Source: an uncultured Clostridia bacterium (GTDB lineage: Bacteria > Bacillota > Clostridia > Oscillospirales > Acutalibacteraceae). From it: DNA of 25,312 nucleotides. The notes below the pieces were generated by a model. The model ran no database searches. It was not told the origin of the DNA and was given only the letters and a program-made list of their open reading frames with translations. The stretch lies in NCBI GenBank assembly GCA_946186725.1, contig CAMHOI010000001.1:1-25312 (forward strand), read 5' to 3'. The stretch's first letter is position 1. Every line of letters starts with the position of its first letter. Both the position numbers and the translations under genes were made by a program. Shown here piece after piece: positions 6,328 to 14,397 of this stretch.

Positions 6328-7796
6328 AAACGAAACGCTTTACGGCAAGCTGGCGCCGCCTCTTCCTGACCATGGCCGCCATCAGCGTCCTTTTCGCCGC
6401 CATGATGCTGGTGGCCAACGGCGGCCTCTTTACCGCCGCCTTCACCGCGCACGAGAAGGGGGTGCTGCGCCGCTGTGCCGAGCGGGCGGGCGCCGTCGAC
6501 GTGAGCGACCGCGACGCCGCCGCCGAGACGCTGCAATCCCTCGAGGAGGGGGACAACGTCCGCTTTAACCTCTACGAGGACGGGGTGCTGATCTATTCCA
6601 GCATCAGCCAGTCCCGCACCCGCCCCGGCTTCAGCGGCTTTGACCTTTTGGTGCGCGGTGAGGAGGAGAGGCAGACGGAATCGCTCGGCGAGGACGGCGC
6701 GGGCGGACGCTATCAGCGGTTGACCGATTCCGCCGGTATGACCTATCTGGCTTATGCCCGATCCTTCGGTGCGCGCACCGTCGAGGTCATCCTGCCCGAG
6801 CGGATCATCGAGGCGGGCGCGGGCTTCGCCACCCGCTTCACGCTGGTGAGCATGACGATCGCTCTGCTGGTGGTGCTGATCGTCAACGTCTGGCTCGCCC
6901 TGCGCTTCACCCGCCCCATCGCCGAGATGAACGACGTCGCCCGGCAGATGACCCGGCTGGACTTCAGCCGCAAGGCCGCCGTCAAGGGCAAGGACGAGCT
7001 GGCCGAGCTGGCCGGCTCCCTCAACGCCCTGTCCGATTCGCTGGACGCCGCCCTGCGCGAGCTGAAGGAGAAGAACGCCCGCCTGGAGAACGAGATCGAG
7101 GATCGGCGCCGGCTGGACGAGATGCGCACGGGCTTTGTCGCCAACGTCTCCCACGAGCTGAAAACGCCGCTGGCCATCCTGCAGGGGTATGCCGAGGCGC
7201 TGGAGGAGGACGGCGTGGTGGACGACCCCGCCAAGCGGGCGCACTACTGCCGCGTCATCCGTGAGGAGACCGGGCGGATGCACGCGCTGGTGCTCCGTCT
7301 GCTCGCGCTGTCCCGCTACGAAAGGGGCGCCGCCGTGACCCCCGAGCCCTTTGACTTGACCGCCTGCGCGGTCAACGTCGTCGATCGCCTCTCCCCCCGC
7401 CTGGAGGAGAAGGAGGTCGCGCTCACCCTCGACCTGCCCGAGCGGCTGGCCGCCGAGGGTGATCCCGTCATGCTGGAGCAGGCGGTGGAAAACTATCTCA
7501 GCAACGCCGTCAGCCACGTCCCACCGGGGGGCGGGATCCGGCTTTATACCGAGCCCTACGGGCAGGGAGAGCGACTGTGCGTCTACAACGCCGGCTCCCA
7601 CGTCCCGCCCGAGGATCTGGAGAACGTGTGGCAGAGCTTCTATCGCGCCGACCGCTCCCACAACCGTGCCGAGGGGCGCTTCGGCCTGGGGCTGTCCATC
7701 GTGCGGGCGATCATGATCGCCCACCGCGCCGATTTCGGCGTCTTCAACACCGAGGACGGTGTCGTCTTCTGGCTGGAGGTCCCCCACCTGCGGTAG
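6324..7796 (+). CDS. Membrane sensor histidine kinase
   Basis: At 490 residues this is the partner of the response regulator just upstream, sharing an ATGA overlap. Membrane segments lie at about 14-37 and 172-194, bounding an extracellular sensor of about 130 residues that I do not recognise. A HAMP segment (about 190-243) leads to HisKA with the H-box FVANVSHELKTPL (His277). The HATPase_c domain has its N-box in EQAVENYLSNAVSH and GRFGLGLSIV as its G2 box. The G1 region reads VYNAGSHVPPEDLENVWQ, the variant typical of Firmicutes VanS/YycG-like kinases. The signal is unknown. The following radical SAM gene starts 47 bases later. Confidence 0.93.
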   Translation: MKTKRFTASWRRLFLTMAAISVLFAAMMLVANGGLFTAAFTAHEKGVLRRCAERAGAVDVSDRDAAAETLQSLEEGDNVRFNLYEDGVLIYSSISQSRTRPGFSGFDLLVRGEEERQTESLGEDGAGGRYQRLTDSAGMTYLAYARSFGARTVEVILPERIIEAGAGFATRFTLVSMTIALLVVLIVNVWLALRFTRPIAEMNDVARQMTRLDFSRKAAVKGKDELAELAGSLNALSDSLDAALRELKEKNARLENEIEDRRRLDEMRTGFVANVSHELKTPLAILQGYAEALEEDGVVDDPAKRAHYCRVIREETGRMHALVLRLLALSRYERGAAVTPEPFDLTACAVNVVDRLSPRLEEKEVALTLDLPERLAAEGDPVMLEQAVENYLSNAVSHVPPGGGIRLYTEPYGQGERLCVYNAGSHVPPEDLENVWQSFYRADRSHNRAEGRFGLGLSIVRAIMIAHRADFGVFNTEDGVVFWLEVPHLR

Positions 7797-7812
7797 ATGC
7801 GCGCAGGCCATT

Positions 7813-7818
7813 TATAAT
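7813..7818 (+). promoter_or_regulatory. Possible -10 element before the radical SAM gene
   Basis: A perfect TATAAT sits between the kinase stop and the radical SAM RBS, but no recognisable -35 lies 16-18 bases upstream. It may give the gene its own weak or activator-dependent promoter. Confidence 0.3.
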
Positions 7819-7843
7819 AGGTAAAAGGAAAGGAGGCGCCGCC

Positions 7844-8707
7844 GTGGAGGGGTGTGCGCTTTGTCCCCGCCGGTGCGGCGCTCGCCGCGACCTGGGCGAG
7901 CGGGGCTGTTGCGGTGCCGACGCCGCCGTGCGCGTGGCCCGTGCGGCGCCCCATTTCTGGGAGGAGCCCTGCCTGTCGGGCGACAAGGGAGCGGGCGCCG
8001 TTTTCTTCGCGGGCTGTTCGCTGGGGTGCGTGTTCTGTCAGAACGCCGCCATCCGTGCCCCCTCGGCGGGGCGCCCCGTCAGCGTGGAGGAGCTGGCCGC
8101 CCTCTTCGGCGAGCTGGAGGCACAGGGCGTGCACACCCTTGACCTCGTCACCCCCACCCATTACGCCGACGCGGTCGCGGCCGCCCTGCGGCTGGCAAAG
8201 CCGGGGATCCCCGTGGTGTGGAACAGCGGGGGCTATGAACGGTCCGAGACCCTGGCGCGGCTTTCGGGGCTGGTGGACGTTTACCTGCCCGACTACAAAT
8301 TTCACGATCCCGCCACCGCCGCCATGTACGCCAACGCCCCCGACTATCCCGAGGTCGCCCTGGCCGCCATTGCCGCCATGCTCGCCCAGGTGGGGGAGCC
8401 CGTCTTTGACGACGACGGGATCCTGAAGAGGGGCGTTCTGGTGCGGCACCTGGTTCTGCCCGGCCACGCCGACGAGTCCATGAAGGCGCTCAAGGCCCTG
8501 CGCCGCGCCTTCGGGGACAGGATCCTCGTGAGCGTCATGAGTCAGTACACCCCCATGCCGGGCATGGCGCCCCCGCTCGACCGTCCCGTGACCGCGGATG
8601 AGTACGAGTTGGTGCTCGATTATGCCGACCACCTCGGGATCGTCAACGGGTTTCGCCAGGAGCCCGGCGCCGCGAGCGCACAATTCATTCCCGATTTCGA
8701 CGTGTGA
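7844..8707 (+). CDS. PflX-type radical SAM protein (COG1313-like)
   Basis: At 287 residues this is a radical SAM enzyme with CxxxCxxC at Cys58, Cys62 and Cys65 (FAGCSLGCVFCQNAAI). Extra cysteines at the N-terminus (CALCPRRC and GCCG) could bind another metal centre. Further motifs typical of the PflX/COG1313 group are EEPCLSGDKGAGAVFF, LVTPTHYAD, YLPDYKFHD, VRHLVLPGH and VMSQYTPMPG. The group resembles pyruvate formate-lyase activases, but its substrate is not established, and no glycyl radical enzyme is nearby. The start is GTG, 7 bases after AAGGAGG; an open frame upstream of it overlaps the kinase gene and is not used. A strong hairpin follows the stop. Confidence 0.87.
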   Translation: MEGCALCPRRCGARRDLGERGCCGADAAVRVARAAPHFWEEPCLSGDKGAGAVFFAGCSLGCVFCQNAAIRAPSAGRPVSVEELAALFGELEAQGVHTLDLVTPTHYADAVAAALRLAKPGIPVVWNSGGYERSETLARLSGLVDVYLPDYKFHDPATAAMYANAPDYPEVALAAIAAMLAQVGEPVFDDDGILKRGVLVRHLVLPGHADESMKALKALRRAFGDRILVSVMSQYTPMPGMAPPLDRPVTADEYELVLDYADHLGIVNGFRQEPGAASAQFIPDFDV

Positions 8708-8734
8708 GAACCCCCGGCGGAGCGCCGGGGGTTC
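8708..8734 (+). terminator. Terminator hairpin after the radical SAM gene
   Basis: A perfect 12-bp stem, GAACCCCCGGCG with CGCCGGGGGTTC around a GAG loop, starts directly after the stop codon and is followed by CCTTTC. It lies between two convergent genes and could serve both, though T-runs are short on either side. Confidence 0.65.
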
Positions 8735-8738
8735 CCTT

Positions 8739-9014
8739 TCATCCACGCGCGAAATACAGGATCCCCCACGCGGCGGAGGCGGCGAGGGAGAGCCACACCA
8801 TGAGCCAGAGCGCCCGGCGGCTGATCCGCCGCTTGCGCTTGCGCGCCCGCACGGGCGGAGTGGAGGCGGCTGAAAGCCAGTCCGCCGCCTTGGCGCGGAG
8901 CTGTTTTTCACTCGCCTCCCCGCACTCCGGCTTGACAAAAAGGATGGCCCGCTCGAAAAACGGGCTTTCGACGTCGTTGACTTCGATGATTCGGCGGTTG
9001 ACGCCTCGCAGCAT
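8739..9014 (-). CDS. Small single-pass membrane protein of unknown function
   Basis: This 91-residue protein has a soluble N-terminal part (RRIIEVNDVESPFFERAILF), a basic stretch (ARKRKRRISRR, 57-67) and one membrane helix near residues 68-88 (LWLMVWLSLAASAAWGILYF). The positive charges before the helix predict a cytoplasmic N-terminus. The pattern IEVND..SPFFERAI resembles small conserved proteins of uncharacterised function that I recall from Clostridia, but I cannot name a family. The ATG has AAGGAGG 7 bases upstream. It stands alone between a convergent radical SAM gene and a long AT-rich intergenic region. Confidence 0.8.
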   Translation of the reverse strand: MLRGVNRRIIEVNDVESPFFERAILFVKPECGEASEKQLRAKAADWLSAASTPPVRARKRKRRISRRALWLMVWLSLAASAAWGILYFARG

Positions 9015-9412
9015 GGGAATTCCTCCTTATTCGGGTCTCGAGGGATAGTATGGGCGGGATTTCCAATCTCTATTCGGGTTGCATAATATCGGAAAATATT
9101 ACGGCGTGTTATACTTTAATGTTGACATAACAAATGTTGAAAACTCGGTGGAAAATGTGAAAAATCCGTGCCGTTTGGGGGTTTGCTGCCCCCGATTTTC
9201 GACAAAAGAGGATGTTTTTCGGGTTTATGTTGCCTTACGGAGAGTTGAAAAATAAAAGGAATTGTGAAAAAATTTCGATAACAAACGGTTGTTTTAAGGC
9301 GAAAATCCGTTCTTTCCGGTCCTGCGGGGAGGGCAAAAAACGCTCTTGCATTTTGCCCTCGTATGTTGCATAATTTAGGTAAGTATATTCTGCGCGCGAA
9401 AGCGGTGAGGGA
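9015..9412. other. 398-bp AT-rich intergenic region between divergent genes
   Basis: This is the only gene-free stretch above 300 bases. Its A+T content is clearly higher than its surroundings, and I see no convincing ORF, tRNA or known RNA. Contents: the RBS and upstream region of the small membrane protein (9015-9050); a direct repeat ATGTTGA at 9119 and 9134; a small GGGGG/CCCCC hairpin at 9177-9193; and a promoter with an inverted repeat at 9329-9374. A small RNA cannot be excluded. Confidence 0.5.
9329..9374 (+). promoter_or_regulatory. Promoter and overlapping inverted repeat upstream of the SDR-alr-lacZ-vanZ operon
   Basis: TTGCAT (9346-9351) and CATAAT (9369-9374) are separated by 17 bases, a plausible sigma-A promoter 38 bases before the SDR start. 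A perfect 10-bp inverted repeat, GAGGGCAAAA (9329-9338) with TTTTGCCCTC (9351-9360), brackets the -35 element and enters the spacer. This is a good position for a repressor operator. No regulator gene is adjacent. Confidence 0.6.
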
Positions 9413-10126
9413 ATGAAACAGGCGCTGATCACGGGCGGCTCGAGAGGGATCGGGCGGGCCTGCGTGGAAGAGCTTTGCCGTCTGGGCTGGAGCGTGACCT
9501 TCTGCTTCCTCAACCATGAGGAGGAGGCGCGCGCCCTGGCCGCCCGCACGGGCGCGACGGCGGTTCGCTGCGACGTCGGCGACTGGGACGCCGCGTCCGC
9601 TCTGGTGGAGGCGGTCGCCGCCGGGGGCGGGCTCGACCTGCTGGTCAACAACGCCGCCGTTTCTCTGGTCGGGTTGACGCAGGACGTCACCCGCGCCGAG
9701 TGGGAGCGTCTGCTGGCGGTCAATCTGACCGGCCCCTTCGCCTGCGCGCGGGCGGCGCTGCCCCACATGATCCGCAGGGGCGGCGGCCGCATCGTCAACG
9801 TTTCCTCGGTGTGGGGCGTCAAGGGCGCCTCCTGCGAGGCGGCCTACTCCGCGACCAAGGCGGCGCTCATCGGGCTGACGCGCGCGCTGGCGCAGGAGGT
9901 TGGCCCGGCCGGGATCACGGTCAACGCCGTGGCGCCCGGCGTCATTGATACGGATATGAACGCCAACCTGACCGGGGAGGATCGCGCCGAGCTGGCCGAG
10001 CGTACTCCTCTCGGCCGCCTCGGGACCCCCGAGGACGTGGCCAGGGCGGTGGCGTATCTGGCGTCTGAAGACGCCGGGTTCGTGACCGGTCAGGTATTGG
10101 GTGTGGACGGAGGATTCGGACTGTGA
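9413..10126 (+). CDS. FabG-like short-chain dehydrogenase/reductase
   Basis: At 237 residues this is a classical SDR. It has the nucleotide-binding TGGSRGIG (7-14), NNAA (79-82), and Asn104, Ser132, Tyr145 and Lys149 as the catalytic tetrad. FabG-type features are AYSATKAALIGLTRALAQE, VNAVAPGVIDTDM and the C-terminal VTGQVLGVDGGF. It would reduce a 3-oxoacyl or similar carbonyl with NAD(P)H. Whether it is the fatty-acid FabG is doubtful, because no fab genes flank it; instead it heads an operon with alanine racemase, beta-galactosidase and VanZ, overlapping alr by 4 bases. GGTGA lies just upstream of the ATG. Confidence 0.88.
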   Translation: MKQALITGGSRGIGRACVEELCRLGWSVTFCFLNHEEEARALAARTGATAVRCDVGDWDAASALVEAVAAGGGLDLLVNNAAVSLVGLTQDVTRAEWERLLAVNLTGPFACARAALPHMIRRGGGRIVNVSSVWGVKGASCEAAYSATKAALIGLTRALAQEVGPAGITVNAVAPGVIDTDMNANLTGEDRAELAERTPLGRLGTPEDVARAVAYLASEDAGFVTGQVLGVDGGFGL

Positions 10127-11298
10127 GTGAAGAGAGCAAGATGAACTATCTGCACCGTACCTGGGTCGAGATCGACCTGGATCGCATCGAGAGCAATTAC
10201 AGGCGGCTGGCGGAGCGTGTGGGCAACGCCCGCGTGATGTGCGTCATCAAGGCCAACGCCTACGGCCACGGCGCCGTGGAAACGGCCCGTCTGCTGGAGG
10301 GCGCCGGCTGCGGCTGGTTTGCCGTCTCCAACATCGAGGAGGCGCTGCAGCTCCGCCGGGGCGGGATCCGGGCGCGCGTCCTCATCCTGGGCGCCACCCC
10401 CGCCGAGTATGCGGCCGCGCTGGCCGCGCAGGACGTTACCCAGGCCCTCTACGGCCCCGAGTATGCCGAGGCCCTCTCCGCCGCCGCGCTCGCCGCGGGC
10501 GTGACGGTGCGCGTCCACCTCAAGCTGGACACCGGGATGCGCCGGCTCGGCTTTGACGCCGAGACCCAGGTGGAGCAGGCCGCCCTGGCCTGCCGCCTGC
10601 CGGGGCTGGACGCCGAGGGCGTTTTCACCCATTTTGCCACCGCCGACGGAGACGGCGATCCCGACGGGCGCTTCACCGCGAAGCAGTTTGACCGCTTTAC
10701 CGCCGCCATCCGGGCGCTGGAGGAGAGGGGCGTGACCTTCCGGGTGCGCCATTGCTCCAACTCCGCCGCCGCCGTCACGCGGCCCGAATACCGCATGGAT
10801 ATGGTCCGCGAGGGCATCATCCTCTACGGGCTGGCGCCCTCCGCCGCCGTGGGCGCCGAGGGCTTTCTGCCCGCCATGAGCATGAGGACCCGCGTCTCCC
10901 TGGTCAAGGAGATCGCCGCCGGGGAGGGGGTCAGCTACGGCCTGACCTTCCGCAGTAAGCGGCCGATGAAGGTGGCCACTCTGCCGGTGGGCTACGCGGA
11001 CGGTTACCTGCGCGCCTACGGCAAGGGCTGCGTCCTGCTCAAGGGGCGGCGCGCCCCCATCCTCGGCCGGGTCTGCATGGATCAGATGATGGTCGACGTG
11101 ACGGGGCTGGACGTCAAGCCGGGCGACACCGCCACCCTCTTCGGCGAGGACGACGGCGCCTTTTTGCCCGTGGAGGCGCTGGCCTCGCTGGCAGGCACCA
11201 TCAACTATGAAACGATCTGCGCCATTGGCCGCCGCGTGCCCCGCGTCTATCTGCGGGACGGCGAGCCGGTTGGCGTTTCGGGTCTGCTGGACGAATAG
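10123..11298 (+). CDS. alr: Alanine racemase
   Basis: At 391 residues this is a fold-type III PLP enzyme that converts L-alanine to D-alanine for peptidoglycan. Lys43 in VIKANAYGHG is the PLP-binding lysine; Tyr272 in GVSYGLTF is the second catalytic base. Other family motifs are HLKLDTGMRRLGF, VFTHFATAD and LPVGYADGY, and the C-terminal domain contains GRVCMDQMMVDVT. The GTG at 10123 overlaps the SDR stop (GTGA) and has GGAGG 9 bases upstream; an ATG six codons in is an alternative. It sits 16 bases before the beta-galactosidase gene. This may be the only alr or a second copy. Confidence 0.95.
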   Translation: MSEESKMNYLHRTWVEIDLDRIESNYRRLAERVGNARVMCVIKANAYGHGAVETARLLEGAGCGWFAVSNIEEALQLRRGGIRARVLILGATPAEYAAALAAQDVTQALYGPEYAEALSAAALAAGVTVRVHLKLDTGMRRLGFDAETQVEQAALACRLPGLDAEGVFTHFATADGDGDPDGRFTAKQFDRFTAAIRALEERGVTFRVRHCSNSAAAVTRPEYRMDMVREGIILYGLAPSAAVGAEGFLPAMSMRTRVSLVKEIAAGEGVSYGLTFRSKRPMKVATLPVGYADGYLRAYGKGCVLLKGRRAPILGRVCMDQMMVDVTGLDVKPGDTATLFGEDDGAFLPVEALASLAGTINYETICAIGRRVPRVYLRDGEPVGVSGLLDE

Positions 11299-11314
11299 AG
11301 GAGAGAAGAACGGT

Positions 11315-14300
11315 ATGAAGATTCCCTTTTACCATGAAGATCTGAGGGTGCTCCACAAGGGAACGGAGCCCCTGCGTTCCTATTATATTCCGTTTTCCTC
11401 GGCGGAGGGCCTGTTCGAGAAAAAACGGGAGGACAGCGAGCGCTTCGGCCTGCTCAACGGCGATTGGAGCTTCCAGTACTTCCGTGGTCTGGATCGCGTG
11501 CCCGACAACATCGCCAATCCCGGACTTCCTCTGGCCGAGACCACCATGCCCGTGCCGGGCGTCTGGCAGCTCAACGGCTTCGATCAGATCCAGTATACCA
11601 ACGTCAACTATCCCATTCCCTGCGACCCGCCCTTCCTCCCGGCGGACACGCCCGCGGGCGTCTACCGACGTGATTTCGTCTGCCCCTCCGAGTGGGACAA
11701 CTTCAACGTTTACCTCGTCTTTGAGGGCGTGGATTCCTCCTATTATCTCTTCCTCAACGGCGCCCTGGTCGGTTACAGTGAGGTGCCGCACAGCCCGAGC
11801 GAATTCAACGTCACCGGCTACCTCCAGGAAGGGGTCAACCGTCTGTGCGTGATCGTCATGAAGTGGTCGACGGGGACCTATCTGGAGGATCAGGACAAGT
11901 TCCGCTGGTCGGGCATCTTCCGCGACGTCTACCTGTTGGGTCGTCCCCGCGGCCATCTGCGGGACTACCGCGTCGTCACCCGCCTGACAAACGATATGCG
12001 GCGCGCCGACGTGGAGGTCACTCTGGACGCGCCCGAGCCGGGCGACGCCGTGGTCACCCTCTTCGATCCCGACGGCAAGGAGGTCGGCCGCGCCCGACCC
12101 GACGCCGACGGCAAGGCCGTCATCGCCCTGCACCGCCCCATCCTCTGGAGCGCCGAATCGCCCGAGCTGTACCGGTTGAGCATCGAAGCGGCGGGCGAGG
12201 TCATCGGCGACTTTGTGGGGGTGCGCCGGGTCGAGATCACGGACGGCGTCTTCCGCGTCAACGGACGCGCCGTCAAGCTCAAGGGCGTCAACCGCCACGA
12301 CAGCGACCCCTTCGTGGGCCCCGCCGTGGACGAGGATCACATGCTGCGCGACGTCGCGCTGATGAAGCAGCACAACGTCAACGCCGTGCGCACCTCCCAC
12401 TATCCCAACGACCCCCGCTTTCTGGAGCTGTGCGACCGCTACGGGCTCTACGTCGTCGACGAGGCCGACATCGAGTCCCACGGAATGTACTATAAGAGCC
12501 GCACCATCAACGACGGGCCCGAATGGGGGCCCGCCATCCTGGACCGCGTGCAGCGGCTGGTGGAGCGGGACAAGAACCGCCCCTGCGTCATCGGCTGGTC
12601 GATGGGCAACGAGTCGGGCTACGGCGCCAATTTCGAGGCCGCCATCAACTGGACGAGGCAAAGGGACGACACCCGGTTCCTCCACTATGAGAGTGTTTAT
12701 CATGTCAAGGTGGAGCCCACCGAGCCCTTCCCCATTCCCGGGGTGGACGTCTTCTCCCGGATGTATTCGCCGGTGGCGTTTTGCCGTACCGTCTGCGAGG
12801 AGAACCCCGACAAGGCGCGTCCCCTGCTGCTGTGCGAATACTGTCACGCCATGGGCAACGGCCCCGGCGACCTTCAGGACTACTGGGACGTCATCGACAC
12901 CCATGACAATTTTATGGGCGGCTTCATTTGGGAATGGTGCGACCACGCCGCCTGCACCGAGAAGAACGAGGACGGCTCGCCCCGCTTCCTTTACGGCGGC
13001 GACTCGGGTGAAAAGCTTCACGACGGCAACTTTTGCGTGGACGGGCTGGTCAGCCCCGACCGCCGCGTCAAGGTCGGGACCCGGGAAATGAAGGCCGTCT
13101 ACCAGCCCGTGCGCGTGGAGGCGGAGGACCTCAAGCGAGGGGTCTTTCTCTTCACCAACCGCATGGATTTCCTCTATCTGAGCCGGTATGAGGCGCTCTG
13201 GTCCCTGACCTGCGACGGCAGGGAGATCGCGGGCGGTTCCCTGGGCGCCCTGCCCATCCCGCCCCACAAGAGCCAGACCGTCCGGCTGGACTATGATCTG
13301 CCCGCGCAGGGCGAATGCGTGATTCGCTTCTCTTTCCGAGAAATGGGGATCAGTCCCCTCGTGGCGCAGGGGGAGGAGATGGCGTTTGCCGCCTTCCGTC
13401 TGCCCGTGCCGCCCCGCCGGATCGCAGCGACCGCTCCCTCGACCCCCCTGACGGTCGAAGAGGAGGAGCGGCGCATCGAGATCGCGGGCGAGGGATTCCG
13501 CTATCTCTTTGATAAGCGGCAGGCCGCCTTCCGTCAGTTGACCGTCGGTCAGGAAAAGCTGTTGGCCTCCCCCATGACCTTCCAGATCTGGTACGCCGCC
13601 ATCGACAACCAGATGTTCACCCTCAAGGAGCTGAAGGAGGCCCATTACCACGACAGTGGTGTGCGGGTCTATTCGACCGGCGTGCGTCAGGAGGGCGGCG
13701 ACGTCCTGATCGACCAGGAGATCGCCTTCGTCAGCCCCTCCGCCGTGCCCAAGGTGCGCGCCCACGTTCTGTGGCGAGTCACGCGGGCGGGCGAGATCCT
13801 GCTGGACGGTGAGGTCAGCGTGGACGAGGACGCGCCCACCCTGCCCCGCTTCGGCCTGCGCACCTCGCTGGAGACCCGCTACGACCGCGTGCGATACAGC
13901 GGTCTGGGCCCCGGTGAGAGTTATCCGGATAAGCGTCGCTCCGCCTGGCCCGGGCTCTTCTCCTTCCGCGTGCCCGAGCAGAAGTGCGAGCACCTCAAGC
14001 CCCAGGACTACGGCAACCGCTGCGACACCCGCTGGGCGGCGATCTGCCGGGAGGACGGGACCGGCCTGATGATCGCGGGCGGGGAGCCCTTCCACTTCTC
14101 CGCTTTGCCCTACACCCGCGAGGAGCTGGAGCGCAAGGCGCACAACTACGAGCTGGAGGAGGCCGGGCGCACCGTGCTGTGCGTGGACGCCCGCCGCGAG
14201 GGCGTCGGCTCCCGCAGCTGCGGGCCCGTGCTGCCCGAGGCCTACTGCGTCCCCCGCGAATTTGCGTTCCGTCTGGGCTTCCGCCCCGTCCTCAAGGGGG

Positions 14301-14374
14301 AGGATCCCGCTGAGGTCGCGGCGCGGGTCTATGAGTTCGAGTACGCGCCCGACTACGATCAACTGTCCTTTTAG
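11315..14374 (+). CDS. lacZ: Beta-galactosidase, glycoside hydrolase family 2 (LacZ type)
   Basis: At 1019 residues this has the full five-domain LacZ layout: sugar-binding jelly roll (about 1-210), an Ig-like domain, a TIM barrel (about 310-600), a second Ig-like domain and a C-terminal beta-sandwich (about 750-1010; YSGLGPGESYPDKR). The acid/base is Glu433 in GWSMGNESGYG. The nucleophile is Glu508 in LLLCEYCHAMGNGPG, followed by FMGGFIWEWCDHA. KGVNRHDSDP and RTSHYPNDPRF complete the signature. No signal peptide is present, so it is cytoplasmic, acting on imported lactose or other beta-galactosides. The ATG at 11315, after GAGGAGAG, is preferred to upstream in-frame starts inside alr. No sugar transporter or LacI-type regulator is in the operon. 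Confidence 0.96.
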   Translation: MKIPFYHEDLRVLHKGTEPLRSYYIPFSSAEGLFEKKREDSERFGLLNGDWSFQYFRGLDRVPDNIANPGLPLAETTMPVPGVWQLNGFDQIQYTNVNYPIPCDPPFLPADTPAGVYRRDFVCPSEWDNFNVYLVFEGVDSSYYLFLNGALVGYSEVPHSPSEFNVTGYLQEGVNRLCVIVMKWSTGTYLEDQDKFRWSGIFRDVYLLGRPRGHLRDYRVVTRLTNDMRRADVEVTLDAPEPGDAVVTLFDPDGKEVGRARPDADGKAVIALHRPILWSAESPELYRLSIEAAGEVIGDFVGVRRVEITDGVFRVNGRAVKLKGVNRHDSDPFVGPAVDEDHMLRDVALMKQHNVNAVRTSHYPNDPRFLELCDRYGLYVVDEADIESHGMYYKSRTINDGPEWGPAILDRVQRLVERDKNRPCVIGWSMGNESGYGANFEAAINWTRQRDDTRFLHYESVYHVKVEPTEPFPIPGVDVFSRMYSPVAFCRTVCEENPDKARPLLLCEYCHAMGNGPGDLQDYWDVIDTHDNFMGGFIWEWCDHAACTEKNEDGSPRFLYGGDSGEKLHDGNFCVDGLVSPDRRVKVGTREMKAVYQPVRVEAEDLKRGVFLFTNRMDFLYLSRYEALWSLTCDGREIAGGSLGALPIPPHKSQTVRLDYDLPAQGECVIRFSFREMGISPLVAQGEEMAFAAFRLPVPPRRIAATAPSTPLTVEEEERRIEIAGEGFRYLFDKRQAAFRQLTVGQEKLLASPMTFQIWYAAIDNQMFTLKELKEAHYHDSGVRVYSTGVRQEGGDVLIDQEIAFVSPSAVPKVRAHVLWRVTRAGEILLDGEVSVDEDAPTLPRFGLRTSLETRYDRVRYSGLGPGESYPDKRRSAWPGLFSFRVPEQKCEHLKPQDYGNRCDTRWAAICREDGTGLMIAGGEPFHFSALPYTREELERKAHNYELEEAGRTVLCVDARREGVGSRSCGPVLPEAYCVPREFAFRLGFRPVLKGEDPAEVAARVYEFEYAPDYDQLSF

Positions 14375-14397
14375 GACGGGAGAAAGGAGGGACGGCC

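Noticed and set aside
7577..7843. Upstream extension of the radical SAM gene into the kinase gene
   Set aside because: The extension is Arg-rich antizyme-like shadow sequence; a strong AAGGAGG lies directly before the GTG at 7844, matching the family's N-terminus.
9235..9822. Minus-strand open frame reaching from the SDR gene into the AT-rich intergenic region
   Set aside because: No RBS and no domain, mostly antisense to a well-supported SDR. The AT-rich part contains promoter-like elements instead.
11201..14362. Minus-strand open frame of 1053 codons antisense to beta-galactosidase
   Set aside because: Striking in length, but the plus-strand LacZ has all catalytic motifs, and the antisense product is low-complexity Val/Gly/Asp/His-rich without a domain.
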